A stretch of 64,000 bases of DNA, taken from the NCBI RefSeq assembly GCF_900101435.1, contig NZ_FMZH01000001.1, forward strand, positions 682,001-746,000, written 5' to 3'. Below the pieces are notes generated by a model. The model was not told the DNA's origin, ran no database searches, and was given only the letters and a program-made list of their open reading frames with translations. How positions within the stretch are numbered: the stretch's first letter is position 1; each line of letters begins with the position of its first letter. The position numbers and the translations under genes were made by a program. This document shows, piece after piece, positions 34,749 through 43,536 of this stretch. This DNA comes from Pedobacter soli. Lineage in GTDB: Bacteria > Bacteroidota > Bacteroidia > Sphingobacteriales > Sphingobacteriaceae.

Positions 34749-35593
34749 TTTTTATGTATAAGCCAAATAATCTTTTAACTAAAATAAGAATTTATAATGG
34801 TGTGAGGAACTAAAATATACGCTTGGGTAAATCTCCCTATGTCATTGTAGAGTGGAATCTAATGTGCTATTTTATTAAACTATTACCCGACATAATTTCA
34901 ACTAATTTTGTGTAATATGAATTAGTTTGTATTTTTTTGTATCATTTTGTCAAGTAATTTTTCACATTAAACACATATCACAGATACGAATAGAAATTTT
35001 AGTAAAAAGAAACAAAACAACCAAAACGAGCCACAAATAACGAAAATAAAGATACAAAAAAATCGCTAATTAACTTATAATTAGCGATTTAACTTATTGT
35101 TAGTTCTAGAAAATTGTGGTTATTTTAGCATCTACTTGCCGATACAGAAAGTAGAACTACCTATAAATCAATAAATTAAAAAGAAAAGGATACAATTACG
35201 CAACAGCTATTTCATGACTATTCCAACCTAATACAATGATAAAAATTCCCTTTTAAAAAACCAAAATTTCTCGCTAAAACTTTATAAATTAACGGTTCTC
35301 AAATTGGTTTTGATCAGATCTCTGGGAGATGTTAATCCAATAATACTAAACCCACTTACTATCTGTTACGGATCTCTTTTTTGATATTTTCAAGGCTCTC
35401 TTAGAATTGGTAAAAATGAGCAGGGCCTTTGTTTTTTGCTTCTTTGACGTTAAGCCTACTAAAATAGCCGCATCTCCGCTCCCGCCTACGACGCTCCGTT
35501 TCATCAGCATAAATTATGATGCAAAAACATTTATTAAGCAGCAAACAATCAAGTTTTAATTAAATTAGCTTTTTATATTGTAACAGAGCAAAA
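34749..35593. other. AT-rich non-coding boundary of the accessory region
   Basis: About 845 bp without a convincing gene, separating core-type genes from the defence-rich region. It contains a 12-bp inverted repeat (35060-35090) and a short GC-rich patch near 35470-35510. No tRNA or integrase gene is visible, so no attachment site can be named. Confidence 0.45.
35060..35090. terminator. 12-bp perfect inverted repeat
   Basis: AAATCGCTAATT and AATTAGCGATTT around a 7-base loop, AT-rich, with short A/T tracts on both sides. It may be a bidirectional terminator, but it is far from any gene end. Confidence 0.45.
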
Positions 35594-37885
35594 ATGCCGG
35601 AATATTCTTTTTTAAATCTATCACCTGCAGAATTTGAAGAACTAACTAGAGATCTTCTTCAACAAGAGCTTAAAATTCACCTTGAATCATTTAGCAATGG
35701 TAGAGATGGCGGGATCGACTTCAGGCACTGTTACCCAAAGTCGGGTGAGATGATAATCCAATGTAAGCGATTTAAGGATTATAAAAGCCTATATAGTAAG
35801 CTCAGAGACGAGCTGCCTAAGCTGGTAAAATTAAAACCCAGACGCTATGTACTCAGTACCTCGGCCTCACTGACGCCGAAAAATAAAAAAGAAATTTTTG
35901 ATCTATTAAAGCCATTCCTAAAAACACCATCAGATATCTATGGTAAAGATGATCTTAACAATTTGTTGGGTAAATTTCCGCAGATAGAAAAGCAACATTT
36001 CAAATTATGGCTCTCAAGCGTGAATATCCTGGAGCGCATTTTACATAGCCGAATTTTCAATCAATCCAGCTTTGAAGAAGACCATGTTAAAGAAACTGTC
36101 AAATTGTATGTAAATAATAGTAGCCACACTACTGCTAAAGATCTGATTGACCACTTCAACTATGTCATCATTTCTGGCGCTCCTGGGATTGGGAAAACTA
36201 CACTCGCGCGAATACTTTCATACGAGTATCTTGCGAATGGTTATGAAGAATTCGTTTTTCTTTCTGAGTCCATTGACGATGCATATGCTTTATTTCGAGA
36301 GGAGGCAAAACAGGTGTTTTTGTTTGACGACTTTTTAGGTAAAACTTTCCTGGACAAGAAATTAAAAAACAATGAGGACCAGCGTATAATCAGATTCATA
36401 GAAAAAATCAAAAAATCTGAAAACAAGATATTGATTATGACTACAAGAGAATATATCCTTGCTCAAGCTAAGTTGCGCTACGATATGTTTGAAAATGATG
36501 CGATAGATATTGCAAAATGTGTGATTGATCTTGCTCAGTATACCAAGGTAGTAAGAGCGAAGATTCTTTATAATCACCTCTTTTTTGCCAATGTTGGCGA
36601 GGATTACATTCAGGAAATGCTGAATGGTAAAAGCTATAATAAAATAATATCTCATCCTAATTACAGTCCAAGGATAATTCAGACCATTTTTACACCAAGT
36701 GTATTAAAAACTATACCTGTAAATAAGTTCATTGAAAGATTCCTTGCATTCCTGGACTACCCTGAGAGCATTTGGAAACATGTATATGAAAACCAGATTA
36801 CAAATTTCTCCCAGATTATTTTGGCAAATCTGATGACCCTGGGTGCCCCGATTCATTTCAATAACTTAAAACATCAGACAAAAGTCTTCGCAGATAAACA
36901 TGCTGTTAAATATGGTATTACCTATTCAGAAATCGATTATAATAAAGCAGTAAGGGAATTAGAGAATACTTTTATTAAGACCGAAAGGGATTCTATTGGT
37001 ACACTGATAGTTAATTATTTGAATCCCTCGGTTCAAGATTTCCTAGTTAACTATTTTTACGAAATGCCGGATTATTTGACTGACATATTTGGTAGTGCTA
37101 TTTTTATAAACCAATTCTTTGATCTTTTTACGCTTAGAGAAACATCTCCGCTTAATAAAAAGGGACGAAAATCACAGATTAAATTGACCGATAGCCAGAT
37201 TGAAATTATTGTAGAAAATATCGTTAATAACTTTGACGCTCTAAAGTCTTCCAGACTCAAAAAAGCTACTTTCACAAATACGACAAATTTTCAATGGTAT
37301 GCTGAGAAATGCACTGTTTACAGTAAAATATCTGATATAATGGGATCTGGTTTGGTTACAAAAAAGCCGGTTTTGGAATCAATGATAGTTGAGAAATTTC
37401 AGGCAGCAATTATTCCACAGGCCTTCCATGGAGATGATCAAAATTACTATATCAGTATCTTTTTAAATTACCAAGATCAATTAGATTTCCAAGATACAAC
37501 TCTTCTCAAGGCCTATTCCAATACCCTATCGAACCTTTATGATTTTAGTGAATTTTTGAGGTTGAAAGATTCTTTAGCGGGTAGCTTTGAAACTTTTGTA
37601 TCAAAGGATGAAGAGTTTCTTGATTCAATTAAAGATATCGTTGAATTTGAAGCAGAAAATGCCGAAGACCATCACCTAGAGGAACTGATCGCTGAGATAA
37701 AAGGTGTTACCGACGAAACCGGGCTAAATTTTGATGACGTGGTGCAAAGATTAAATGAAAAATGGGAAGATAGCAAAGAAAATTACGAATCAGATTATGA
37801 TGATGATTACGAGCGGTATGCAACCATAACAGATGTTTCAGAGAGTCAAACTGATATCTCTGATATGTTTGATAGCTTGAAATAA
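35594..37885 (+). CDS. Mrr-type nuclease fused to nSTAND3-like ATPase (defence protein)
   Basis: 763-residue protein. Residues 1-110 form a PD-(D/E)XK restriction-endonuclease-like domain of the Mrr type: a Glu pair in the first helix (FEELTRD), Asp42 in RDGGIDF, and Gln56-x-Lys58 in IIQCKRF. From about residue 165 there is a STAND-class P-loop ATPase: Walker A GAPGIGKTT (195-203), Walker B VFLFDDFLG (241-249), resembling the nSTAND3 group. The long helical C-terminus (about 400-763), very acidic at its end, would be the sensor. Such nuclease-STAND fusions sense phage proteins and cut DNA. It is monocistronic and convergent with the polymerase operon. Confidence 0.82.
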   Translation: MPEYSFLNLSPAEFEELTRDLLQQELKIHLESFSNGRDGGIDFRHCYPKSGEMIIQCKRFKDYKSLYSKLRDELPKLVKLKPRRYVLSTSASLTPKNKKEIFDLLKPFLKTPSDIYGKDDLNNLLGKFPQIEKQHFKLWLSSVNILERILHSRIFNQSSFEEDHVKETVKLYVNNSSHTTAKDLIDHFNYVIISGAPGIGKTTLARILSYEYLANGYEEFVFLSESIDDAYALFREEAKQVFLFDDFLGKTFLDKKLKNNEDQRIIRFIEKIKKSENKILIMTTREYILAQAKLRYDMFENDAIDIAKCVIDLAQYTKVVRAKILYNHLFFANVGEDYIQEMLNGKSYNKIISHPNYSPRIIQTIFTPSVLKTIPVNKFIERFLAFLDYPESIWKHVYENQITNFSQIILANLMTLGAPIHFNNLKHQTKVFADKHAVKYGITYSEIDYNKAVRELENTFIKTERDSIGTLIVNYLNPSVQDFLVNYFYEMPDYLTDIFGSAIFINQFFDLFTLRETSPLNKKGRKSQIKLTDSQIEIIVENIVNNFDALKSSRLKKATFTNTTNFQWYAEKCTVYSKISDIMGSGLVTKKPVLESMIVEKFQAAIIPQAFHGDDQNYYISIFLNYQDQLDFQDTTLLKAYSNTLSNLYDFSEFLRLKDSLAGSFETFVSKDEEFLDSIKDIVEFEAENAEDHHLEELIAEIKGVTDETGLNFDDVVQRLNEKWEDSKENYESDYDDDYERYATITDVSESQTDISDMFDSLK

Positions 37886-37969
37886 GATCATTTAGAACCT
37901 CGACTGGCTTCGGGAAACAGCTCAATATTTGATAATAGGCTAAACATTTCGTTAATGGCCCGGAAATAT

Positions 37970-39406
37970 TTAATCGAATACATCCTTCATATTAACTTTT
38001 GCTTTAATTTTTGGACAGACCTTTACGAATTCTTCCAGATAAACTCCCTCAATCTTGGGTTTTAGAGAATCGTACCACAAATTTGAAATCTGGTAAACAG
38101 TTCCGTCATGCATAGGAATTAAAAACTTTGCCCTGTCTAGTTCATTTGCGACTCTCATTAGTGCGTTTTTATAGATCAAAGAAGCAGTGGCTTGAATTAC
38201 ATGACTTAACGCCCAGGTAACCTGTTCTTCACCTTTTATACGGAAATTCCCTAACGAGGTACCCACCCGAGAATTGTCCGCCATTTCTTTATCGATTTTC
38301 TCCTTAAATTCCTGAAGTTTTATAAATTTTTTAAAGTACAGTTGGGCTTTCAAGTCCAGAGTTGTATCTCCGTACATATAGCGGTAGAACACTACCTTTG
38401 CATCTGAACGTTTTTTCGGATCTCCGAAAACAAAGTTAGCCAGGTCTTCATAGATGTCGGTATTGTAAAGATCTATCAACTTTGGATCATCACTCAATGA
38501 GGCCAGTATCCCTGCTTCGAACTGCGAGTAATCTATATACAACAGTTTATGAAACCTTTCAGCCACAACAACTTTCCTGTTCGATTTCCTCAAATTCTGA
38601 AAAGAAGGTTCCCTCAAAATTATCCTGGAAGTGATAGTGCCAAAACCTAGATATTTTGGATAAGCGCAGGATCCTCCCCCCCAATGAGACTGCATAAAAA
38701 GAAGGCTATCGAAGTCTTTTTGGTTCCTGATCATGTCGTACATCAAGCTACAAATTTCGTCGTTATTTCTCCAGGCTTTAAAAGTAAATAGTGCGGACTT
38801 TACCAGGCGGTATCCTTTGCTCTTTAAATATTCGGATTGCCACCGCTCGTTCTCGGGATTGAAAATTCGGTATTTGAGCTGCAAAATATTCTTTATTCTA
38901 TAGATTTCTTTTTCTAAATCAGCACAAAGGTTTCCAGCCAAATTCAAATTTATAGGTACGCCACGTAGTTGGCGTCTATAAATTACATTGTTGATTTGGG
39001 CTTCCAAGTCGTTGAAACGGTTTATTTCTTCAGGTTTTTGATTAAGCATATATAAATACAATATGCCCATGCCTCCCAAAAATTCTCGGATTGTGGATAA
39101 ACTAAGTTTAAAGTCAGGGTCCAATATGTTGTGATATTTCAATGCCTCTAACATTGTCCATTTTTTATATTCCCGCAGATCTTTCCCTTCTTGAGTCATT
39201 TGCTTATCAAACCCCTCTAGGTCGACAATTTCTGGCCATTTCCTGAACTGCTTAAATGTTTTTAAATGCCGTATTAGTTCCGAGCTCTGAAAGGTTAGTA
39301 TCAGATCATCACTTCCAAACTTATGGTTTTCGTAGTAATCATCGGTGGTATCTATATTTCTCGAATACCACTTGTTTTCTATGTAAAGTACTGCTAGTCT
39401 AATCAT
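37970..39406 (-). CDS. Minimal family-A DNA polymerase, third gene of the RT operon
   Basis: 478-residue protein with the palm and fingers of a Pol I-like polymerase. Motif A is IDYSQFEAG, with metal ligand Asp292 and the steric-gate Glu297. Motif B (O-helix) is Arg333-x3-Lys337-x7-Tyr345-Gly, and motif C is MHDG with His433-Asp434. Both catalytic aspartates are kept, so it should polymerise. The residue equivalent to Phe762 of E. coli Pol I is Tyr341, and the Glu after the HD pair is Gly. No 5' nuclease and no complete 3'-5' exonuclease motifs are seen. Its ATG directly abuts the stop codon of the RT gene. Confidence 0.85.
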   Translation of the reverse strand: MIRLAVLYIENKWYSRNIDTTDDYYENHKFGSDDLILTFQSSELIRHLKTFKQFRKWPEIVDLEGFDKQMTQEGKDLREYKKWTMLEALKYHNILDPDFKLSLSTIREFLGGMGILYLYMLNQKPEEINRFNDLEAQINNVIYRRQLRGVPINLNLAGNLCADLEKEIYRIKNILQLKYRIFNPENERWQSEYLKSKGYRLVKSALFTFKAWRNNDEICSLMYDMIRNQKDFDSLLFMQSHWGGGSCAYPKYLGFGTITSRIILREPSFQNLRKSNRKVVVAERFHKLLYIDYSQFEAGILASLSDDPKLIDLYNTDIYEDLANFVFGDPKKRSDAKVVFYRYMYGDTTLDLKAQLYFKKFIKLQEFKEKIDKEMADNSRVGTSLGNFRIKGEEQVTWALSHVIQATASLIYKNALMRVANELDRAKFLIPMHDGTVYQISNLWYDSLKPKIEGVYLEEFVKVCPKIKAKVNMKDVFD

Positions 39407-41800
39407 TTAAAGCGAATATAGTTGTTCACTGGTTTCTCCGTTTGCATTATCAAATTCATCGAATCCCCTGACAAAAACAAGATCTCGATCTTTCTTTTTG
39501 TGGCTGAATTCATGTGATTTAGCAAGACTAGGATCGGTTTTACCAAGCACGATCTCAGGTCTAAATGAACGTAATGCAACGAGTGCTATTCGGTTCTGAA
39601 AGTAACCATGGGTAAATCCCTCTTCGTATTTCCGCAAGATTACCCGACGATACTCCATATCGACCGAACACATGTATATCACCATTGCAGCAATTACTGC
39701 TTTGTTGGTATCATCATTCTTTTCAATACATCTTACAGCGTAAGTTTTCAGTTTAGGGATATTAATTTTATGCTTTGCCAGAAGCATCCATATCTGATAT
39801 ACCTGGAAAGCATAAGTGTTATATTTCTCATCCAAAACGATTGGCAAAAGATGTCTGAGTATGTGTTCTTCGACGATCTCTGTCGGCATGAGACTCAAAA
39901 CTTTACATAGTTCCGTGGTAATCCACGGCCTGTCGACAAGCTCGGCACAGGCCTTCTCAATTGCACTTATTACAATATTATTGAAGCTACTTTCTTCCAA
40001 CCCCCTATAGGCTAACATCGCGATTGTGTTCAACGCGAAATTCATCTTTTTTGCTGCGTCGTCTCGTTGATCGCTGTGTACGTGAAGGTTGTTAGTTAAA
40101 AGTTCTATTGAGGAATGAAATGCTTCATTCTTGTATTGTGCATTATTTGACCTACGATATTTTGCTATTTTAGCTGCCGTGAGATCGAACGCTCCTTTGA
40201 AATCACCCCTGCGCTTTTCACCAGGTTGTAAGACTACCTTACCAGGCTTATCATTGAAGGTAAAGATTTCCGTCTTTTGTGAGTTAACCGATAGGTAACA
40301 TCTCCTCAGTTCGAATTCAAAGGTCTGCAATATCTTTCTCGCCTCATACTTATCTTTGCAGAATATTTTGATATCGTCCATAAAGCGATAGTATTCTGGA
40401 GCGTGATGCTGCATAAAAATGTCTACCTGATTGAGATAAAATGAGGCCAACAATGCAGAAGCATCACTATTTTGTGGTAAGCCAACTTTTTTGTCTGTTA
40501 CCTTACTCAAAATCATTTTGAGCATCTCTGCCGCCTTTAGCTCATTGTCTGTCTCACAAATACGAAGTATCTTACTGTGCAAGAGGTCCTTGCTAATGTT
40601 ATCAAAAAAATTCAATAAGTCGATTTCAATGACACAGTTATAAAGGTATTTTTCATCCTGATCTTTTTGTTCGGCTACTTCGTGTAAATGGTATTGGAGC
40701 TTTCTCCATTGTTCGACACCATTTAAGATCAGGTTACCTGGATCATAAAAATTGTACCTTGCGGAAAACACGTTCGCAATCTGCGCATTGTCAAGTTTTG
40801 GTGCAAGTGTGCCGACGCAAGCCATATACATAATCCGGTCTATAAACGGTGATATCAATGCCAACCTTAATGTAAATTTCTTTTTGGGAACATAAAATGT
40901 TTCCGCTTGACTAGCCTGATATTCTTTGTTGTTAAAATATTCTTCAAACTGCGCAAAAAGATAATCCTGATTCAACAAATCGATGTACTTAAGCGGATCA
41001 TGAAACCAGTCATCACCAATATCAGTACTTAACCGTTTGCGGGCAAGCTCCAGATCAACGCAGGTGTCATTGATAAATGCCTGATGGATGTCAACCACCT
41101 CGGATTTTATTTCCCTCTTGAAATGCGAGGATTCCGTGGTCAGTTCAACAAGTCCTGAATCTTTCAACCTCACATTGATCTCAGCGAAGGAAATATCGAC
41201 CAAGTCGACTGTCGCATTCTGAAATTCCGTGTTTGGATATCTAGTGATCACACCAAATAGCGTGCTTCTTGACTGAGAAAAAAGCCCTGCACCAGATAAT
41301 CCTTTTAACCATGAATATTCTACCGGACCATGCAGCCTGTACCTTTTTGCTAAACTGTCGTTTCGCTGAAAGTCGAACCTTTGGAGTTCGTCTTCGTTAG
41401 CAGCAAAAATACCCCAGGCAAAAAAATCTACGTCAGAGTCTCGCAATTCATCAGAAACCAGTATTTGCCGAAAAGTAACCTTTGGATTTTTATTTACTTT
41501 GAGAATCACAAGATCTTGGTCAAAAAGCAACAACTTTTCCTTGATCTGCTTATTTTTAATCCATTCCAGCCGTTGGAAACCTTTCTTATCGCTATACAGA
41601 ACCTCTATGTGGCCTAACTTCGCTTCACTGTAAGGTGTTTTGCTATCTTCCTGAAAAATGTGTTTTGCTGTGAGAACGTAATTATAGCTTTCCAGATTGG
41701 AAGTAAGGTATAGAATTCCAGATCCACAAACTTTTACTCCGGCAACGACTGTACAGATCTTGATCCCGCAACCTCGTAAATTGTCAAGTACCGTAGCCAT
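39407..41800 (-). CDS. Trypsin-like protease fused to reverse transcriptase
   Basis: 797-residue fusion. Residues 1-215 are a trypsin-like protease with the full triad: His47 (LTAKHIF), Asp96 (DQDLVIL) and Ser169 (GLSGAG). Residues about 300-520 are a reverse transcriptase: motif A EIDLLNFFD (Asp394), motif B GLPQNSDAS (440-448), motif C YRFMDDI (Asp475-Asp476), motif D NSQKT. The catalytic box is FMDD rather than YADD. The last 280 residues are helical and repeat-like, as in the HEAT-like tails of Abi/UG-type defence RTs. No group-II-intron maturase domain is seen. It overlaps the MBL gene by 17 bp and abuts the polymerase gene. The defence role is inferred. Confidence 0.88.
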   Translation of the reverse strand: MATVLDNLRGCGIKICTVVAGVKVCGSGILYLTSNLESYNYVLTAKHIFQEDSKTPYSEAKLGHIEVLYSDKKGFQRLEWIKNKQIKEKLLLFDQDLVILKVNKNPKVTFRQILVSDELRDSDVDFFAWGIFAANEDELQRFDFQRNDSLAKRYRLHGPVEYSWLKGLSGAGLFSQSRSTLFGVITRYPNTEFQNATVDLVDISFAEINVRLKDSGLVELTTESSHFKREIKSEVVDIHQAFINDTCVDLELARKRLSTDIGDDWFHDPLKYIDLLNQDYLFAQFEEYFNNKEYQASQAETFYVPKKKFTLRLALISPFIDRIMYMACVGTLAPKLDNAQIANVFSARYNFYDPGNLILNGVEQWRKLQYHLHEVAEQKDQDEKYLYNCVIEIDLLNFFDNISKDLLHSKILRICETDNELKAAEMLKMILSKVTDKKVGLPQNSDASALLASFYLNQVDIFMQHHAPEYYRFMDDIKIFCKDKYEARKILQTFEFELRRCYLSVNSQKTEIFTFNDKPGKVVLQPGEKRRGDFKGAFDLTAAKIAKYRRSNNAQYKNEAFHSSIELLTNNLHVHSDQRDDAAKKMNFALNTIAMLAYRGLEESSFNNIVISAIEKACAELVDRPWITTELCKVLSLMPTEIVEEHILRHLLPIVLDEKYNTYAFQVYQIWMLLAKHKINIPKLKTYAVRCIEKNDDTNKAVIAAMVIYMCSVDMEYRRVILRKYEEGFTHGYFQNRIALVALRSFRPEIVLGKTDPSLAKSHEFSHKKKDRDLVFVRGFDEFDNANGETSEQLYSL

Positions 41801-42779
41801 ATATCTCGTTATTTTGCTTCAACTTAATTTTATACTTGCGCAACTCATCTGACTTAATATTCAATTTCTCTATTGGTTCGGCATAATTAAATAGAAACTG
41901 TATCTCTTCTTTCTGTTGAGGTATAAACTTTGCTACCTTAAGAATCGCCCGTTTATTTGGAAGAAAGTGCTTTTTGCTATTGGTACTTATTATAAATTTC
42001 GAGCAATCCATTTTTGATAGCATCGCCTCTGAAAGGCTCCGATAACTGCCATGGTGAGGTAGCTTAACGTAGTCGAAGTAAACCGGATTTCCTGGATTTT
42101 CTTCCTGAAGTTTTGAAAGTATTTTGTCCATACGTTCAGGAACACAATCTCCAGTCAGCAAAACTTTCTTTCCTGGTGTCTCGGCCAGTATAACGATACT
42201 CGTTTTATTCGACGCCGAATCATCTTGGCTTTCGTCATCTAAGTACTTATCTAGGGCTGCCATCGAAGAATCCCAGTCGCACCTGTAATCACTGGTTAGA
42301 TATGCGCCTTCAGCCGAGCTGTATGTTTCTAAAACTTCTTTAACTGGTGATAAAAATCTAAGGGTCATTTCCCCAAATGTGCATGCTGGAGTTTCAGCTG
42401 TGGCAATGTCCCACTTTGCCGTGTAACCGACCAAAAGGTTTTCCAAATCCCGAGCCTGCCTGTAGGATAGCATATTTTGGTCTGTTGAAGGAATAAGGCC
42501 TTTGATCTTTTTAGGTGAATTCAATAGAATTTCTTTTATAAACTCATGCCCAAAATCACCATCAATTGCGGCGCGCACCAGTGCTATGATACCTGAAATA
42601 TGATCATCATCATGATGGGTAACGATTACTAAATCTAACTTCTGGCCTGCATTGAAGATTTTGGTGACCTCATCACGTATATAAGTGAAGTCATTTCCAC
42701 CGTCAATGAGAATATTATATGTTCCATCCTGAATAAGAATTGAATCACCAGAGCCTGCTTTCAGGTATTTTATGTTCAT
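41784..42779 (-). CDS. MBL-fold (ComEC-like) metallo-hydrolase, first gene of the RT operon
   Basis: 331-residue metallo-beta-lactamase-fold protein. The metal motif is VTHHDDDHISG: His55, Asp59 and His60 keep the HxHxDH pattern, with Asp57 in the place of the second His. A later GDCVPERMD segment supplies the bridging Asp, and LPHHGSYRS the next His. This variant is common among stand-alone ComEC/Rec2-like hydrolases, which act on nucleic acids or phosphoesters. No membrane segments or signal peptide, so cytoplasmic. Its 3' end overlaps the protease-RT gene by 17 bp, implying translational coupling. MBL plus trypsin-like protease is, as I recall, the accessory pair of AVAST type I. Confidence 0.85.
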   Translation of the reverse strand: MNIKYLKAGSGDSILIQDGTYNILIDGGNDFTYIRDEVTKIFNAGQKLDLVIVTHHDDDHISGIIALVRAAIDGDFGHEFIKEILLNSPKKIKGLIPSTDQNMLSYRQARDLENLLVGYTAKWDIATAETPACTFGEMTLRFLSPVKEVLETYSSAEGAYLTSDYRCDWDSSMAALDKYLDDESQDDSASNKTSIVILAETPGKKVLLTGDCVPERMDKILSKLQEENPGNPVYFDYVKLPHHGSYRSLSEAMLSKMDCSKFIISTNSKKHFLPNKRAILKVAKFIPQQKEEIQFLFNYAEPIEKLNIKSDELRKYKIKLKQNNEIYGYGT

Positions 42780-43201
42780 ACTAAGCGATAATTTTTGCCA
42801 ATATACAAATTTAATTATCTCAATTCCGGCATTGCGCTAAACCTAAATCTCATCTTAATCCGGGAATCCTGGATAACAGTTTACAAGTCTGTTTTGGTGA
42901 ATATATTGATGCTTTCTGGTCGGCTCTTTTCTGTCAGGTCTCTTGGTATTTGTCAAAAGCATATGCATTGGTCTTCAGATCATTATTTCTTCTCTCAGCA
43001 ATTCCTTTTATTTTTTTGAGGCAAGGATTTACCCTTCAAAAATAATAGCTGGTTGATAAAATTGAAGTATTGGCACTATCTGGAAGAGCTGAATCCGCTA
43101 TCTAGTTCCCACTGAAGTCGGCAATAACATAACGAAAAACATAACGGGATGCTTAAAATAATTGAATCCATGCAGGCCTAAAAAAGCCAAAATTCTTCGG
43201 A
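42780..43201. other. Non-coding leader region of the RT operon
   Basis: About 420 bp with no convincing open frame, upstream of the MBL gene. Several defence RTs use a non-coding RNA encoded beside them, so this is where one would look; no strong stem-loop was seen by eye. Confidence 0.4.
42806..42813 (-). promoter_or_regulatory. Candidate -7 element (TAAATTTG) of the RT operon
   Basis: On the minus strand TAAATTTG fits the Bacteroidota TAnnTTTG element. It would start the transcript roughly 20 bases before the MBL start codon. The matching -33 TTTG is not clear (a TTTAGCG lies at about the right distance). Confidence 0.4.
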
Positions 43202-43456
43202 CTAAATTCTATCCTTCCCCATTCTTCTTTTCTTCTCCTGATATTGCTCTTCAAGCGCATTCTGTTTGACATCCGTCCAGAGGTCCGTCATCCGATCATC
43301 ACTGAGCACCTGATTAGCAGCCAATATCGCAAGGTTATACATCAGGTCCAGCATCAACATCGCTTCTTTCAGACTTATCTTTTCCCCATATTTTTTCAGG
43401 ATCCTTACTGCCCTTTTCGGAGTTATATTTCTTCTTTCAGGATGTATTTTAATCAT
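43202..43456 (-). CDS. Small helical protein, hypothetical
   Basis: 84-residue, strongly charged and helical protein (NITPKRAVRILKKYGEKISLKEAMLMLDLMYNLAILAANQ). Small proteins of this form (a short motif with VRILKKxG and an acidic-basic tail) are frequent in Bacteroidota accessory DNA; the function is unknown. The ATG at 43456 is well supported. It lies 80 bp downstream of the zinc-ribbon gene on the same strand. Confidence 0.6.
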   Translation of the reverse strand: MIKIHPERRNITPKRAVRILKKYGEKISLKEAMLMLDLMYNLAILAANQVLSDDRMTDLWTDVKQNALEEQYQEKKRRMGKDRI

Positions 43457-43536
43457 GGTTAAAATATTAAGTTATCAATTTTGAACATAGTACAGTCCCC
43501 TCTATATTAACTAAAACTAATCAGCAACATAATTCA

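Noticed and set aside
35440..35590. GC-rich patch and a minus-strand basic frame before the nSTAND3 gene
   Set aside because: Short, no start codon and no recognised family; likely non-coding.
34749..35593. tRNA or attachment site at the left border of the accessory region
   Set aside because: No cloverleaf-like sequence and no flanking direct repeats could be identified by eye.
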